A DNA stretch of 64,000 nucleotides from Brachycybe producta (GCA_036925085.1 JAUPFP010000001.1:16896842-16960841); one strand, 5' to 3'. Positions 1 to 12,229 are shown, numbered from the stretch's first letter. Numbers and translations are program-made. The notes: a model not told the origin generated them from the letters alone.

Positions 1-378
1 TAAAAACAAAATATATATACATTATACAATTGTCAATCCCACAAAACAAAATTATCCCCAATCACCACTTCCTCAGGAACAGTGTTCCAAATGTTGTCTT
101 ATAACATTAGGAAAAAAAGAAAAATAATATGAATCTGTCCTAGCGAAAATCTCTCTAATTTTCATAGAGTGGTCAGCCCTGCCCATGTATAGTGCTTTAT
201 GAATATCACTGGACTGTGGTTTAGGACAATCACCACGTGTAACTTTTCCAAACGATTTCAAACTTAACTCAGTCATGCAGTGTGCCAAACTATGCCATTG
301 TAGCACTGACAGCATCTCAGTGACACTATCTGTAAATTTGTATCTGCCACAAACAAACCTAGCTGCCATATGCTGCAA
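1..378 (-). pseudogene. 3' end of a non-LTR (LINE) reverse transcriptase ORF, fragment
   Basis: The minus strand reads about 100 residues that look like the C-terminal tail of a CR1/Jockey-type LINE polymerase: an AARFVCGRY motif, then SVTEMLSVLQWHSL, then a KIREIFARTDSYYFSFFPNVIR block like the usual 'RT..Y..SFFPRTIR.WN' ending. Only the tail is present. The catalytic RT core would lie to the right but is replaced by a MITE scrap and an LTR from about 390 on. A second copy of the same tail lies at 27850-28340. Positions 1-72 are AT-rich and probably the LINE's 3' UTR. The assignment to LINE is good; the clade is uncertain. Confidence 0.6.
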
Positions 379-391
379 CTTTTGTCAGAAG

Positions 392-463
392 TTTTGGACC
401 TTTTCAAAAATTATATAAATCGAGCACGTAAAGAACAATACTTTTTATTGCATTTTGTGCTTT
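392..463. repeat. Fragment of foldback family 2
   Basis: This stretch (ending with the words 'tttttattgcattttgtgc') matches part of the foldback family seen whole at 25024-25543. It ends exactly where the adjacent LTR begins, so element A probably inserted into a family-2 copy. Confidence 0.55.
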
Positions 464-1154
464 ACTATTGTGAGCTTTTGACGTCGACCTTATATTTTTA
501 CCAACTTGAAGATGTTGTTTTCTATAGCTCGTTGCTTCTCTGCATCGCGCAATGCCCGCACTGAGAAGATTCGAGCTACAGAAAGATTCGGATGGAGATC
601 GATTGCAATCATCCTCCTACATGGGGTGAAATCAGTGCAGAAGGATGGGGGCCATCTTTCTTGGTTGATGCTGATATGCATTTTCCTTTGTTGTTTGCCC
701 ATGTTTACCTGCTCCAGGATCGTATGTCTCCTTGCCCTATGGTGTCTCCGGCCTTTGTAGAGAAGTGTTAGTTAATGAACATAAAGACAACGCAGTTTCT
801 CATTGTAACGCTTTTATTCATCTTTGCTCAGAAACATCAAAAGTACAAGAATGAATATGTTTAGTTAAAGGTACGTTCTCGGGCCCATGATCTGATACGG
901 ATAAAGATCTACGTAGTACAACAAGTTTGAGCAAAATAAGGACAATGAACAAAGAGGAGCATGGTCCTTTTATACCTTGGACCTGTGTACACCTACGAGG
1001 TGTAACCAGGTCCAAGTGACCATGGTCCTAAGTGTATCAATCTGCCACTTCGATATGACTCAGAAGTATGAGTCAGAGAGGAGGGAGGGACAGGCAGGAG
1101 TTGTTTACCCCCAGGCTATGGTTTTGGCCGGATCGGGAGTTACTGAGTGTTACA
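464..1154 (-). mobile_element. 3' LTR of element A
   Basis: An LTR read on the minus strand: it starts TGTAACACTC at 1154 and ends AAAGCTCACA at 464. Homologous LTRs are the solo copy at 40919-41551 and the copy at 25611-26402. On the minus strand it has a TATAAAAG box (967-974) and, about 160 bp further on, an AATAAA signal (813-818) followed by a GT-rich stretch, giving a normal U3-R-U5 order. A G-rich tract lies immediately 5'. Short open stretches inside it are not genes. Orientation is firm. The left end is inferred by alignment to the solo LTR. Confidence 0.75.
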
Positions 1155-1170
1155 TACCCCCCAACTTGGC
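1155..1170 (-). other. Polypurine tract of element A
   Basis: The minus strand reads AAGTTGGGGGGTA directly before the LTR start, the expected place and composition for a plus-strand primer. It fixes the orientation of element A. Confidence 0.6.
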
Positions 1171-1528
1171 TTGGAGGACGTCTTCATACTCCAGCCACGT
1201 ACTCCAGCCAAAGGTGGAAGGGTCAAGTTACGCAAGCAGGAGAAAATGGGTGGACGAGCACGCACCTTGTACAGAGGTAGATTTAGAGAGGGCGCTGGCA
1301 CAAGAAGTGTCAGTGTCCTCCAACGTATAAATAGCTGAAAACATAAATGATCAAAATTAAAACTCGCCAAGGTGGCGGGTACCTATTAAAAATGAGATAC
1401 ATACAAGTGGAGTGAATGTTTTTTCATGCATTTACAATGAATGTTTAGTTTTTTTTTCTTTTTTTCTTACACCCACGTTGGGTGGTTGCATGCACATGTG
1501 CATGCCGAGACGTATTTATGAAGTGCTT

Positions 1529-2390
1529 CTAGGGGGTCTGATGATGGTTGAAGGAGTCGGCTCCGCAACCAGGGGTTGTACGCTTCTCAGGTGGAGACGA
1601 TCCATCCATTCTCGAAACCCCAGAGACTCCAGGAAAGTTCGGTGAATGGTTGGCATTGTCAGTGATCATCCGGGCCGGTGCTTGTCCGGTGAGGACACTG
1701 TAGACAGCATCCCAGAGGATGGCAGCCTGGTAGGTGGCACGGGTTCTCCATACGATCATTTGAGCGATGTTGTACGCTCCGATAAGCGGGACCCCCAGGA
1801 GACTGTTGATGAAGGCTTGATGAAGGGCCCCAAGGGCTGTGGTGATGGGCTGCTCTGCAAACTGGTAGATTTAGATGTACCTGCCAGAGGGCATTAGGAT
1901 GGCCATGGAGAGTTGCAGATGGTATGACATATCCATGACAGCATCCTTCCTCCGGTATGTAGAGGCATGGAAACCCCTCCATCAGGTCGTAGTGGCCCAG
2001 GTAGTAGGTGTTCACTGGCCTCGCATGTTGTTGCCAGAGTGCCCAGCAGTTATTCAGCAATCGTTCACACTGCACTTCTTGACAAAGTGGTCGGTATACT
2101 GGCAATCTCCTGGTAGTTACTGTTGGGATGCGAAAAGGCTGTGTCACTTGTGGCAGAATTATGGGCGCCGGTGGTGGCTCTGGAATTGTTGGAGCCATGG
2201 TGCAGCGGTTGGGTGAGGTGGTGAGGTAAGGTGGTGAGGTCAATGTTGTCAGGTCGACAGCATGCACTGTGTCGTTCGTAACTTCCTCGGTTCCAAGTTG
2301 ATGCCTCGTGGTGTCATCTGGGTCCATACGTGTAGATGGGCCGGGGATGACATTGTCCTGATTTTCCGTTGTCTCACTGCACTGTGACAT
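1529..2390 (-). pseudogene. Third (accessory) ORF of element A, frameshifted
   Basis: An ORF downstream of integrase, starting at an ATG at 2388-2390. The N-terminal 100 residues are Pro/Thr-rich. Then comes LLNNCWALWQQ, followed by GHYDLMEGFP. These match YLNNRLGLWQD and GYYRLDEPLP in the accessory protein of element C (52480-53775). After about 1880 the similarity continues in another frame: AFINSLLGVPLIG here against PFIQHLLGCDLGG in C, and AAILWDAVYSVLTG against AVALVDLLTSRMLR. So the gene is broken by at least one frameshift and one stop. There is no clear signal peptide or envelope-type membrane anchor, and the function is unknown. It is real as a conserved module, because A and C are otherwise diverged. 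Confidence 0.6.
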
Positions 2391-2733
2391 CTTACTTTTC
2401 TCGTGATGATTTTTGAAGTGCTGGTTACCAGCCTGGCGTTGTCTATATACTCACATGTTTTCCGACTCCCCATTAAGGTGTGAAATTCCAGAGTCCCGTG
2501 GAATTCTTATAGTTTCACGAAACTAACTGGGACTGCAATAAGCCACCCAAATTTGTGTTTACTATTGGGGGTCCACCGGGTGTCGGTTTTCGAGTATTGA
2601 ATGCCGTTCTTCATCTATTGTTTATTGTGATTGTCAGACGACCTGGTCCCCAAACGCAATATACGAAAGTTATACCCATTAGAAATCCGATTCGAGAGGT
2701 GAAACGTGAGCAGTGATGTGTGAATGTTTGTGG
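2391..2733 (-). other. Spacer between pol and third ORF of element A
   Basis: I see no coding signal or repeat here. It lies between the pol stop and the third-ORF ATG and could carry signals for expressing the third ORF. Confidence 0.4.
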
Positions 2734-4968
2734 TCACACGCATTGTGTTTTGTTTATAGTAGAATTGCACCAGCAAGTGACCAATGCGGCAATGTAAACA
2801 AAAAAATTTTGGGTTGTATTGTGAGTTGTTGATAGATGGGTTAATGAGGTGTTGATGAGTGACTTGTTGTCGGTGTGGTTACTATTGTTGTGAGGAGTTG
2901 GATTCTTCTTGCTGTGGGGAGTTAGGTTCTTCTCCCAATCCAACCCTTGAACAACTGTCCTCAGTTGTTTCAGCTTGATATGGACTATGTTAACCGTATC
3001 TCGAATTAGTCTCCCAAACGTGTCTTCGTGCTCCAGCTTGAGCACTGTTTCGCTGATGATTCTAGTTACGATGTAACCATCTCGGTACAAATAACGTAGT
3101 TTTTTAGTTTCATCAGGCAAGATGCGTTGGTCTCGAACAAGTACTGGATCTCCAACTTTGTATGGGTATGGTGTCTTCCGTTTGGTGTCATAGTACTTCT
3201 TTTGTTGCAAATGAGCATCGTGCAGGTTGGCTTTTGCGATCTCGACCTCTTCCGTGGCGACCACAGAAGGTGCTGCAGGATTTGAATCCATAACCTTTGG
3301 TAGTAGAGGTGCCCAGTTGTCAACTCGCAGCCAGGCATCTCTCCCGAACATTAGGCAGTATGGCAAGTACTTCACTGACGTGTGGATAGTGGTGTTGTAG
3401 GCGAATGCAGTGGCTTGGAGATGGAAGTACCAATCCCGCTTTAATGTTTCAGGTCTTAGAAGTCTCTTGACGGTCTGCATTATGGTTTTATTCGTTCTTT
3501 CTGCAAGACCATCTTTTTGTAGAAAGTACACTGTTGTGGTGGCGTGCTGAATCCCCAGCTCGCCACACAGCGCTTGTGTGTCTTTGGCTGTAAAAGGTGT
3601 TCCCCAATCAGTGATGATCCTCCTGGGTATTCCGATGAGATACACAGTTGTATTTTGGAGAAAGTTCTTGGTTGTTTTGGCCAACTGGCTGTGCACAGCT
3701 CGTGCAAAGCAGAATCTGGTTTAGTAGTCCACTGCCAGAATGATGTGCTTGACACCACCCAGTGATTTTGGTAGGGGCCGATGTAGTCAATCCCCCAACA
3801 CTCACCTGGATCCCCAATCTGCATTTCATGCAGGAATTCAGGCAGTCTGGACTGTGGTGTCTTGCATTTTTGGCACACTTCACACGTGCATGCATATTCA
3901 ATGGTATCTTGCTTCCATGTTTGCCAAAAGAATCGTTGGCACGCCTTTTCCAATGTCTTATCCTGGCCAAAGTGTCAGGCTTCAGGACTATCATGAAGTA
4001 ATCTCAGGACCTCAGGTATCACATGTTTGGGCACCACCGTCACAAGTTTCGGTGTGACGCTGCCTTGGCAGACAATGGCACATAGTATCCCATCTATGAC
4101 AACATAGATGTGATAGAGCACGGAGCTTGGATTGTTGCGAAGTTCAGTCCTGATTTGTGTCACGTTCGGGTCTTTTTCCTGTTCTTCCGACCAATATCAA
4201 AGCAATGTTACTGTGTAAACTATGCTGTCATCAAAGTCATCTGGGGTAGCTTGCAGATTCCAATCTTCAGGAACATCTACCGGCCTCTGTGAGGTGCAAT
4301 CTGCATCCACGTGAGTGATGCTGGCTTTGTAGACTATGGTGTAGTCGTATTCCTGGAGCAGTAGCTGCCATCGGCCCAGGCGTCCCTGAAGTTATTGTGC
4401 AGACTTTAGGAAGCACAACGCATGATGGTCGGTGATGATCAGAAAGGCTTTGTTGAAGAGGTATAGTCTGAACTTGACGATACTGTACACCACTGCGAGA
4501 CACTACTCGTCAGTTGTTGAGTAGTTCAATTCAGCATCTCGTAGCATGCGGGAGACACCACCCAAGATCTGCAGGTCCTTGGCTGGTGACTTCTGGTATA
4601 AGATGGCCCCGATGCCATAGGCAGATGCATCGGTGTGCATTCTGATTTCGGCATCCGGGTTGTAAATGGCCAGAACCGGTGCGGTGGTGAGTTTCATCTT
4701 CAACAGCATGAATGCCGCCTCTTGGTCAATCATCCATGAAAAGGGTAATAAGAGTAATAAGGGTAAAGGGCCCAGAAATCGCTTCACCTCGTTGACATTG
4801 GCAGGGGCCGCTAACTTGGAGATGGCAACCACCTTTTTTTGGGTCTGAACGCACTCCTACTTCGGAGATGATGTGTCCTAAGTAGAGCACTTATTCGAAG
4901 CCGAAGAAGCTCTTGTCGGGGTGAAGCTTCAACCACAAATCTCTTAGGAGTCCCAGGACACAGTCCAG
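2734..4968 (-). pseudogene. pol of element A (end of RT, RNase H, integrase), degenerate
   Basis: Read right to left. 4850-4968 holds the end of RT (DKSFFGFE, then LGHIIS with a stop between). 4503-4832 holds the connection and RNase H start (NEVKRFLG, MHTDASAYGIGAILY). Shifted frames follow. 3830-3960 holds the integrase zinc region (CEVCQKCK) and the first catalytic stretch (GIDYIGPY). 2734-3696 holds the core and C-terminal domain, with IPRRIITDWGTPF, then a YFLQKDGLAERTNK segment carrying the catalytic Glu, then LMFGRDAW and VGDPVLVRDQ. Domain order RT-RH-IN marks Ty3/gypsy. At least four frameshifts and several stops make it inactive. Protease, most of RT and gag are lost at the junction with element B near 4966. 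Confidence 0.8.
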
Positions 4969-7624
4969 CCACCGTAATCGATGGCCAGTTCTACTACAGA
5001 CTTGTGGAGAATAACGAAGAAACGTCTTCGTTAAACCGCCGCCGGTCGCCACCGAACTGAGTGGTGAGCGACCGGAAATGCTTAAAACGTCAGGTGTCCG
5101 ACATCATCGGCACTGTGATGAAGGGACGTACCTTTGGGTTGTCTCCAGATATGTGGATGTCCTGCAAGGAGCAGGTGTGTCTCTGGCTAGGTCTGCGGAC
5201 CCGGAAGTTGCCAAGTGAGTATTTCCAATGCCATGCTCCACATTGGAGGCCGTGGTGGCCCAGTTGGATAGCTGGTTTGTCCCCTACCATATATGCCTAG
5301 TGGTGAGGTGCTGGATCGTGCGCTCATCGAGCAGGTGGGAGGTGTTGGTGTGCCCATACCAACCGCCGGGCCGGGGGAGTCTCTAGATAGTGAGACTGGA
5401 CCTCCGACTTCTGCTCGTCTGGTGTTACCATCCCATGTGGATGGTGATGTAGACGTGAGGCAGAAGTTCGATGGTCGGAACCCACGGGTTCCCACCATCG
5501 AACTTCTGTCCTACGGGTTCCCATCCCTAAATTGCAGAGCCAGGCGTATTCTCGGGTTGCACCAAGGGTGTACGTGTCCATTGGTGATCACCTCCTGGTG
5601 GAGATGATCGTGGACACGGGAGCCGAGGTATCGGTTCTGAGCGTGAAGGCGGCATGAGCGATGGGGTTACCCATTGAGGTACTGGAGGTACCATCATGCC
5701 TTTTCGGCAAGGGTGGGCACACCATGATAGTAGAAGGTGTTGCACTGGTATACTTGACCATCTACCATAAAACCGTCAAGGCGTCTCTTCTCCTTGTGAA
5801 GGGGAGGAGCGAAGCAATTTTGGGCGTTAATATCGCCGCACGCTTTGGCTTGTTGGTGGATATCGTGCACCGGAAAGTGTATTTCCGGGAGGATGTCTGG
5901 ACCGCACACACAGATGCCCTTCAAGCCACTGATCAAGCACTTGGGAAACCTGTGGAGGTGGAAGTTGTTCCACCGCCGATACCAGAAGCTCGGCCTCAGG
6001 GACGGCAACTCCCAGAAGTCCCGCTGGCGCTTGAGAAGGTTGACGGGTGGGTGAACCTTGTTTCACCGGAGCTGTGTGAGACCAGTGTTCCAATCGGGAG
6101 CGGGGAAGTGTGTTTCCTGCGACTGAGGGAAAATGTCTGGCTACCACCTCACGTACGATGTGTCGTATCGGTGGGATTGGTAGAGCATGCTGGCCCTGGC
6201 CAGCTGCTTCTTGTGGAGCCACACCGCAAAGCCTTGGGTGGACGTGGTGCGTTGGCTGTGGCAGGAATTGCCGAGGCCAACAGGTTGGGCGAGTACGATA
6301 TCTGGCTCGAGAAAGTGGGAGAGGCACCCTTAGCCCTGGAGACAGGGGAAGGTGTGGCCACGGCTCAAGCTGTAGAGGCTGCCCTAGTGGTAGGGCTGGA
6401 AGAGCCATCTGAGTTGAGAGGGGGAGGCCCCACTCATGTGATGGTTCGACCAGGGGAGGCCAAGTCAAAGTTGAGAGGGGCGTCCGGATGCGGGCACCAG
6501 GTCCTCAACATGACGATGGAAAAATGTCTTAAGATTGGTCCCAATCTGAAGCCTGAGGAGGCGAGGCAACATCAAGAGTTCCTACTAGCATGCCGGGATC
6601 ATTTTGCGTATGATTACACCGAGTTGGGTGAAACCTCCTTGGTGGAACATACAATTGATACCGGTGGGCAACCTCCGGTGCGAAAAAGATTGCGTCGAAC
6701 CGCTTCAGCAGCCCTTGCCATCGAGAAGGAAGAGGTGGCAACGATGTTGGATGCCGGTGTTATCCAACTTTCGCGTAGTCCCTACGCGAGCCCTATCTTG
6801 CTTGTTCGCAAGAAGGATGGTGGCTTTATTTTTTGCGTGTACTACCGGAGACTGAATGCCCAGACTAAGCTGGATCAGTATCTGTTGCCTCGCATCAATG
6901 ATGCGCTCGATTTGATGGCCTGTGCGAAGTTCTTCGCAACCTTGGATCTGGCTAGTGGTTACTGGCAGGTTCGGATGGCTGAGCCAGACGTTGAGAAGAC
7001 AGCATTTATTTGCTCTCAAAGTCTGTTTGAGTTCCAAAAAATGCCTTTCGGACTCTATAATGCTTCAGCCACGATGCAGAGAGCACTAGACCTCTTGCTG
7101 GCAGGACATAAGTGGGAGACTTGTCTGGTGTACCTGGACGATATTATCGTCTTTGGGAAAACAGTCGAGCAGGATTTTGGGAGACTGTCCACTGTCCTGG
7201 GACTGTTACGATGGGCAGAGCTGAAACTAAAGCTGAAGAAATGTTTCTTTGGCTTTAACAAAGTGCGTTATCTCGGTCACATAGTGAGTGCCGAGGGAGT
7301 TGCTCCGAACCCGGACCTCGTAAGAGCAGTCAGGAGTTTGATGTTGCGACGACGGCGACAGGCGTCCGTAGTTTTCTCGAAATGGCCGGTTACTATCGGC
7401 GGTTCACCGAGGACTTCGCCAAGGTGGCAAGACCTTTGCATGAACTGACGAAGAAGGATGCGTCCTTCGAATGGTTGGATCAGTGCAAACTAGCGTTTGC
7501 TCGGTTAAAGGCATTTTTAACCGAAGTGCCAGTACTCACCACGTATGATCCACTTGGTGAGATAATAATATATACCGACGCTAGTTTGTACTGCTTGGGA
7601 GTCGTAGTCTACCAGAAGTTATAA
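4966..7624 (+). pseudogene. pol of element B, first part: protease and reverse transcriptase
   Basis: It opens with DGQFYYRLVENNEE and reaches an in-frame TGA just after NRRRSPPN, a stop also present in C at 61052-61054. The aspartic protease motif is MIVDTGAEV near 5605-5632. The long open stretch 5661-7448 carries RT: YASPILLVRKKDGG, LATLDLASGYWQV-type block, MPFGL, and the catalytic VYLDDIIVFG at about 7126-7155, then RYLGHIVSAEGV. The frame shifts near 7370 into the connection and the RNase H start (GEIIIYTDASLY), with a stop at 7622. The gene is dead. The protease retains its catalytic Asp, and RT keeps Y-L-D-D. Confidence 0.85.
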
Positions 7625-9440
7625 AAGGACAATTTCCCCGTGTTCTGGCCTACGCAAGCCGGCTCATGAAAGAAGCGGAAACACAGTATTCTGTCACCGA
7701 GCAATAGTGCTTGGTGATTGTGTTTGCCATGGGTAAATTCCGTCCTTACCTCTTCAACCGGGAGTTTATGATCGTAACAAATCACCATGCTCTTTGTGCT
7801 CTGCTGACCGCCAAGAACTTGCAAGGCAGGTTGGGGCGTTGGCAGATGCAATTGCAAGATTACCGGATCAAGGTTCAGTTTAAGAAGGGAAAACTCCACG
7901 TGGATGCTGACTGTCTGAGTCGGTATCCGGTGCGTGATCTTGTGGACCTTTCTTTACCTGAATACACAGAGTCTGATGTAGGTGAGGTGATTTACCGAGT
8001 CTGCTCAGAGGTGGATTGGGTCGAGGAGAAGGCGTCTGGCTGGTGATGCCTGGTGCTCCAGCCGATGGCTGGTGCTCCAAGGTGGTGAAGACAATCACCA
8101 CTGACCCCAACTCGGCCCTCCAGGCCAAGTTCGTGATGGCAGACGACTTGTTGTATGCCATCAGATCCATACAGGATCAGTTGCGAACCATGCTGGTAGT
8201 GCATCCGTCATGCCGGGCTTTCTGTCTGAGGAAGCTGCATGACACTCCCGAAGCTGGTCACTTCGGGATGTTTAAAACCTACCAGCGACTGTGCTCACGC
8301 TTCTACTGGATCGGTATGAAGCGTGACACTGCCGAATACATTAAGTAGTGTTTGGTGTGTCAACGAGCACTACAATTCGCAAGAAGTCAGTAATTTCTGC
8401 AACCGATTGTGCCAAAGTACCCAGTTCACACCTGGGGAATGGACTTCATTGGGCCGTTTCCTGCCTCTGTGGGTGGAGTCACCTATGTATTAATCATGGT
8501 TGATTATTGCACCCGGTATGGTGTGGCAAGGGCAGTGCGAAGGGCCACGGCCGCTTGTGTTGTTTAGTTCTTGAAGGACGAGATCATTTTGATGTATGGT
8601 ACTTAAAAGCTCTTGTTTCGGATCGTGGGTCCCAGTTTTCCAGCAAAGTCCTGCTGAAGTTCTGGGAGCGCTATAACATAGTGCATCACTTCAAGACGGA
8701 GTACCGTCCGCAAGCTAATGGGCTTACGGAGCATACGAATAAGAACGTAATGGAAACCATCAAGCGGTACCTTGATCTGCTCAAGCCCGCCATGTGGGCT
8801 TAAAACGCAGCTGTTCAGGAGAGTACGCAAGTTTCTCCGTATCAGTTGCTGTTCGGCCGTGAGCATCGGATGGGTGTTGATAACCTCATTCCAGATGGTC
8901 CGATCCGCGACTTGCCTGACCAGCAAGCCGTGGAGGAGCAGGCACGTCAGAGATTGACCGCTGCTCAAATGAGGCAAAAGGAGCAGTATAACTCCGGCCG
9001 AGTGCAGCTGCCCCTATACCTGCCTGGAGCGCAGGTGTGGATTAGGGACCAAGCTGGGAAGCTCGGCCAGGCAAAGAAGTGGAGTTTAGCGTATAAGGCT
9101 GAACGTGGTACGGTCGTTTCGCAATATTCCGACCTGGTCTACGAAGTAGAATTTGTAGATGGGTACGGTCGGAAAGTGCGAGACCGGTTTCATGTGGACA
9201 ACTTGAAACCGTACGTACCCACCTGCACTGTGAGGGAGGAAGATGGACTTGGAGTCTCTGAAACCTCCTCCGATGCAGGCAGCGATGATACGGATGCTAA
9301 ACCGGAGGTTTCGGCGGGGAGTAATGGTACTCCAATGCCAAAACCACTGTCCGTTTCTTCGGAGGTGGAGGACCCCCCTCAACCTCGGTATAACCTCCGT
9401 CTGCAGAGACCGAGGGTGTTTGAGGTGAGTGGGCTTTCTG
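7625..9440 (+). pseudogene. pol of element B, second part: RNase H and integrase
   Basis: RNase H continues with FNREFMIVTNHHAL and LHVDADCLSRYPV (7711-8046). The integrase zinc domain (H-H around LHDTPEAGHFGM, C-C around 8346-8362) includes a TAG at 8347-8349. The core has WGMDFIGPFP near 8437, LVSDRGSQFSS near 8611 and PQANGLTEHTNK near 8707, giving the Asp-Asp-Glu residues. A TAA follows near 8802 ('MWA stop NAAV'). The C-terminal domain (VQLPLYLPGAQVWIRDQAG, VDGYGRKVRDRFHVDNLKPY) runs into RYNLRLQRPRVFEVSG at about 9390-9432. The fragments lie in at least three frames, so the gene is inactive. Confidence 0.85.
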
Positions 9441-10240
9441 CCAGAGTTGGGCATGAAACAGTCAAGGGTACACTCAATGAGCCCCTGCCCTGGTGGGAGA
9501 GAGCCGGTTGTCTGCTAGTGTGGGCGGATGGCTGGGAGAGGAGGCAGCCAGACTTGCCTGCGTGTTGGGACAGCCCGGTTTCCGAGGAGGAAACCCGTGG
9601 GCCACCCACCATAGGTTGTCTTTCTGAGGGCCAGAAGAAGTTGGTCCCTAACTGGACCCTAACCTCCGTCTCCGTTCACATTAGTATTAACGTGAAGGCT
9701 CTTCCAGGCCAGTCAATTTTTTTGGCGACTCACCATGTGTCTTCCCCTAAAAAGGCGGGCAATGGTGAGATTTCCGAGGTGATCGAGGTTGTGGCAGCTG
9801 AAGATTTAGCCACCCAACCACGGTCGGAGACCGCTCCTACAGTGGAGAAGAATCAACCGGCTACCGTAGATACCTGTGCCGCTATGTGCCATTTCATCAT
9901 GGACCGTATGGACACATGGTGGGAGTGGTGGAACCGTCATGGATGTTGCCATGGGGGTTCTGCTGGATCGGAAGGCGCTCTTCCGGTGGGTTCGAACCAT
10001 CCGAACACCGTGACGCTTGGGGAGGCCCAGGGTCAGCGGAATTTGGAAGGCAAGAACCCGAAAAAGAGCGGGTGCTTTCGCTTGAAAGCCGTGGATCATG
10101 GTGATAACCGTGATTGTCTGACTTTCAACAGTCGTAATGGAAAAAGACAGCAGTGGCGGAGTCGTCACCATGCTACAGAAAACTCTCTGGAGTCTGACGG
10201 GCATCGTGCGACTGCTGTAGGTAGACCGTCAGTGGCATGA
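9441..10240 (+). pseudogene. Accessory region 1 of element B, fused to pol C-terminus
   Basis: This continues the integrase reading frame without a stop to a TGA at 10238-10240. C has the same arrangement at 54782-56701. Recognisable shared blocks are PLPWWERAG, MDTWWEWWNRHGCCHGGS and one copy of a unit (FRLKAVDHGDNR...) that is repeated three times in C. The composition is Ser/Thr/Pro/Gly-rich with no known domain. The coding sense is supported by the long frame in two diverged copies. Confidence 0.5.
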
Positions 10241-11010
10241 ACCCACAATGTTCTCTCCACCGTTCCAAGGCCTCTGGAGGTTTTGGACCGGCGGGAGAGT
10301 CCGACGGTGCGAGCGAGAAAGGACTGTGCCAGGAAGCGCAAGAGAAAGTCCGGAGCTTCACGGATGGCTGCCAAAGTGAAGGCTCTTGTAGAGAGAGAGG
10401 CCCAGCTGAAAGCCTGTATGACTGCCATGAGTTTGGTTACTTTGGCGATGGGTTTTCAAGCTGTAGCTCTCGCCCACCCTGATGGAAGGGACCAGCAAGC
10501 GGAGAAGAAGGCAAAGCAGCCTCCAGTATCCGCTCCCGGTCAAACGGGTAAATCTACGAGTGGTGGTGGTGGTAACAGACAGAAGATGTCCCGCCCTCAC
10601 ACCCCACCAGTGGCCGATCACTTAAGAGGGAAGAAGGCCCGGCCCTCTGAGCAGGGACAGGCCTTCCCACCTTACAAACCGAAGAGCCAGGAGGATCGAG
10701 TTTGAATCCTCCGGGCAGGCCAGCAGCAAATTGCCAAGAGGGTGGCAATGCAGTCTGCCAAGGCACCAGCCCATGGTGTGGTAGACAAAACTGCTGGTGG
10801 TAAGAGTCTGCCAGCTCTTACCCCAAAGGGGACGTTCTCCTTCAGGACGGGCAGGAATGGTTTGTCTGTGGACTACCTTTCTTGGCCGCCAGTTCGGCTA
10901 AGGGTGCTTCACCGAAGCGAAGTATGGCTCCGGCCAGAAAACCTTCGGAGAAGAAGTCCGAGAAAGCGAAGGGGGCTAACCACCCGCCTAAGCCTGACCA
11001 GCCCGGTAAG
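10241..11010 (+). pseudogene. Accessory region 2 of element B: basic, helix-rich domain
   Basis: After the TGA the same frame stays open to 10705. It reads RKDCARKRKRKSGAS, a charged helical stretch (KVKALVEREAQLKA), then PPVSAPGQTGKSTSGGGG and RPHTPPVADHLRGKKAR. C has the same blocks at 53776-54660 (KKRKKKSGAARI, KGQKRSRPHTPPVAERSRGKK). The very basic, low-complexity make-up suggests nucleic-acid binding or nuclear localisation; this is inference. It is frameshifted after 10705. Confidence 0.5.
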
Positions 11011-12226
11011 TTGTTGAGTGCGGTTAAGTCTGGCTCAATGCACGGTAAACCTCCCTCACTGATGATGGACCGTATGAAGTCCAAGTGTGAGAGGAAGGGG
11101 TGTCCGACACCTTCCATGATTAAGCACCAGGGAGCTCAAAATGGAAGCATTGTGGTGGAGAAGGAGTCCCGACATGCTAAGTCGAGCATGCTGGCCGGGA
11201 ATCAGCCGATCCATACCCGTCCTGTAGAGGCGGCATGGAGGGATGGTAGGATTATGTGTGACATTGTGGTCCGCATGCCTCCATCCTCGCCGAAGGTGGA
11301 TGCAGTATCGAGCTTGCGAGTTCGATCGGTTGGAACCTCCATCGAGTGACTACGCCCTTCACGATGGGCGAAGAAACCTTGTTGGGTGGAGTTAGTGTTC
11401 TGCCAAATTGTGATCTCGTGACCCCCAGTGGGGGTACACCCTTCTGTCCGGGCCGCAGCGGTGGGGTATTTTATACCCTAGGACCGAAAACGTCAACCTC
11501 TCCTGGGCTTGTGACTAAGGGACAATGTATTGGTGTGATGTCCCGTATTCAGATGCAGAGGTGTATCTGAATAACCGACCGTGTCTGTGGCAGGACCAGC
11601 CGGGAATGGGTGGTTACCAATACCACGGCTATTATCGTCTGGCAGAGCCACTGCCAGAGCCGTGAGTAGAGGAGGCTACCACCGTACAACATGAACCATG
11701 TGGTGGCACTCGGTTGTGATGGTATACCGGTAGTAGTGGTCGTGAACCCGTTCCGACAAGCATATAGTTTTGTGGATGTGATGGGACTAGATGCTGAGAT
11801 GGGATTGCTATCTCGGCATACAGCCCCATTGATCCGACACTTGTTGGGATGCGACCTAGAAGGAATGGCTGGTCAGTTTGTTTCTGAGCCACTACCACTG
11901 GCTACGAGCGTGGCCGTGATCGCCCTGGTAGACGTTCTAATGAGCCGGGTGCTGAGAAGGCGCCCGCAGCTCCAAGAGATTCCTTTCGAGGAATTGCGAA
12001 TTTTTTAGGAAAACTGTCTTAGGGGGTCGGTCTTCGATCCTGGACTTGGGTGGCATAACACCCAGGTGTGCTTGTGGTGGGCACACTGGTGGGCAGCGAA
12101 GTGGATGGGCTCCACTCGTGTTCCACCGCCAGGGAAGCCGTCTGGACCCTAAGTGGTCAGGTTTGAGGGAGCAATCCTTGCTGACTCGACCTACCTGTTC
12201 CCGGGACGGAACAGGGAAGTTGAGAG
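10882..12226 (+). pseudogene. Accessory region 3 of element B: conserved C-terminal module
   Basis: Fragments in different frames line up with C 52480-53775: PPSSPKVDAVSSLR (about 11280-11321), DLVTPSGGTPF (11413-11445), EVYLNNRPCLWQDQPGM and YHGYYRLAEPLPEP (about 11556-11663), then MNHVVALGCDGIPVVVVVNP and LIRHLLGCDLEGMAGQF (11691-11880), and RPQLQEIPFEEL (about 11961-11996). The YLNN..LWQ and HLLGCDL blocks are also recognisable in element A. Stops and frameshifts show it is a pseudogene. No known family comes to mind. Confidence 0.55.
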
Positions 12227-12228
12227 GA
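12212..12228 (+). other. Polypurine tract of element B
   Basis: AGGGAAGTTGAGAGGAT sits directly before the TGTGGCAACC start of the 3' LTR. The identical string precedes C's 3' LTR on the minus strand (52440-52456). Confidence 0.75.
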
Positions 12229-12229
12229 T

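Noticed and set aside
977-1645. Several overlapping ORFs on both strands
   Set aside because: They lie in an LTR and its 3' flank that align to non-coding LTRs elsewhere in the window.
1659-2390. Calling the third ORF of element A an envelope gene
   Set aside because: The position fits, but no signal peptide, furin-type site or transmembrane anchor is visible, and its relatives in B and C lack them too.
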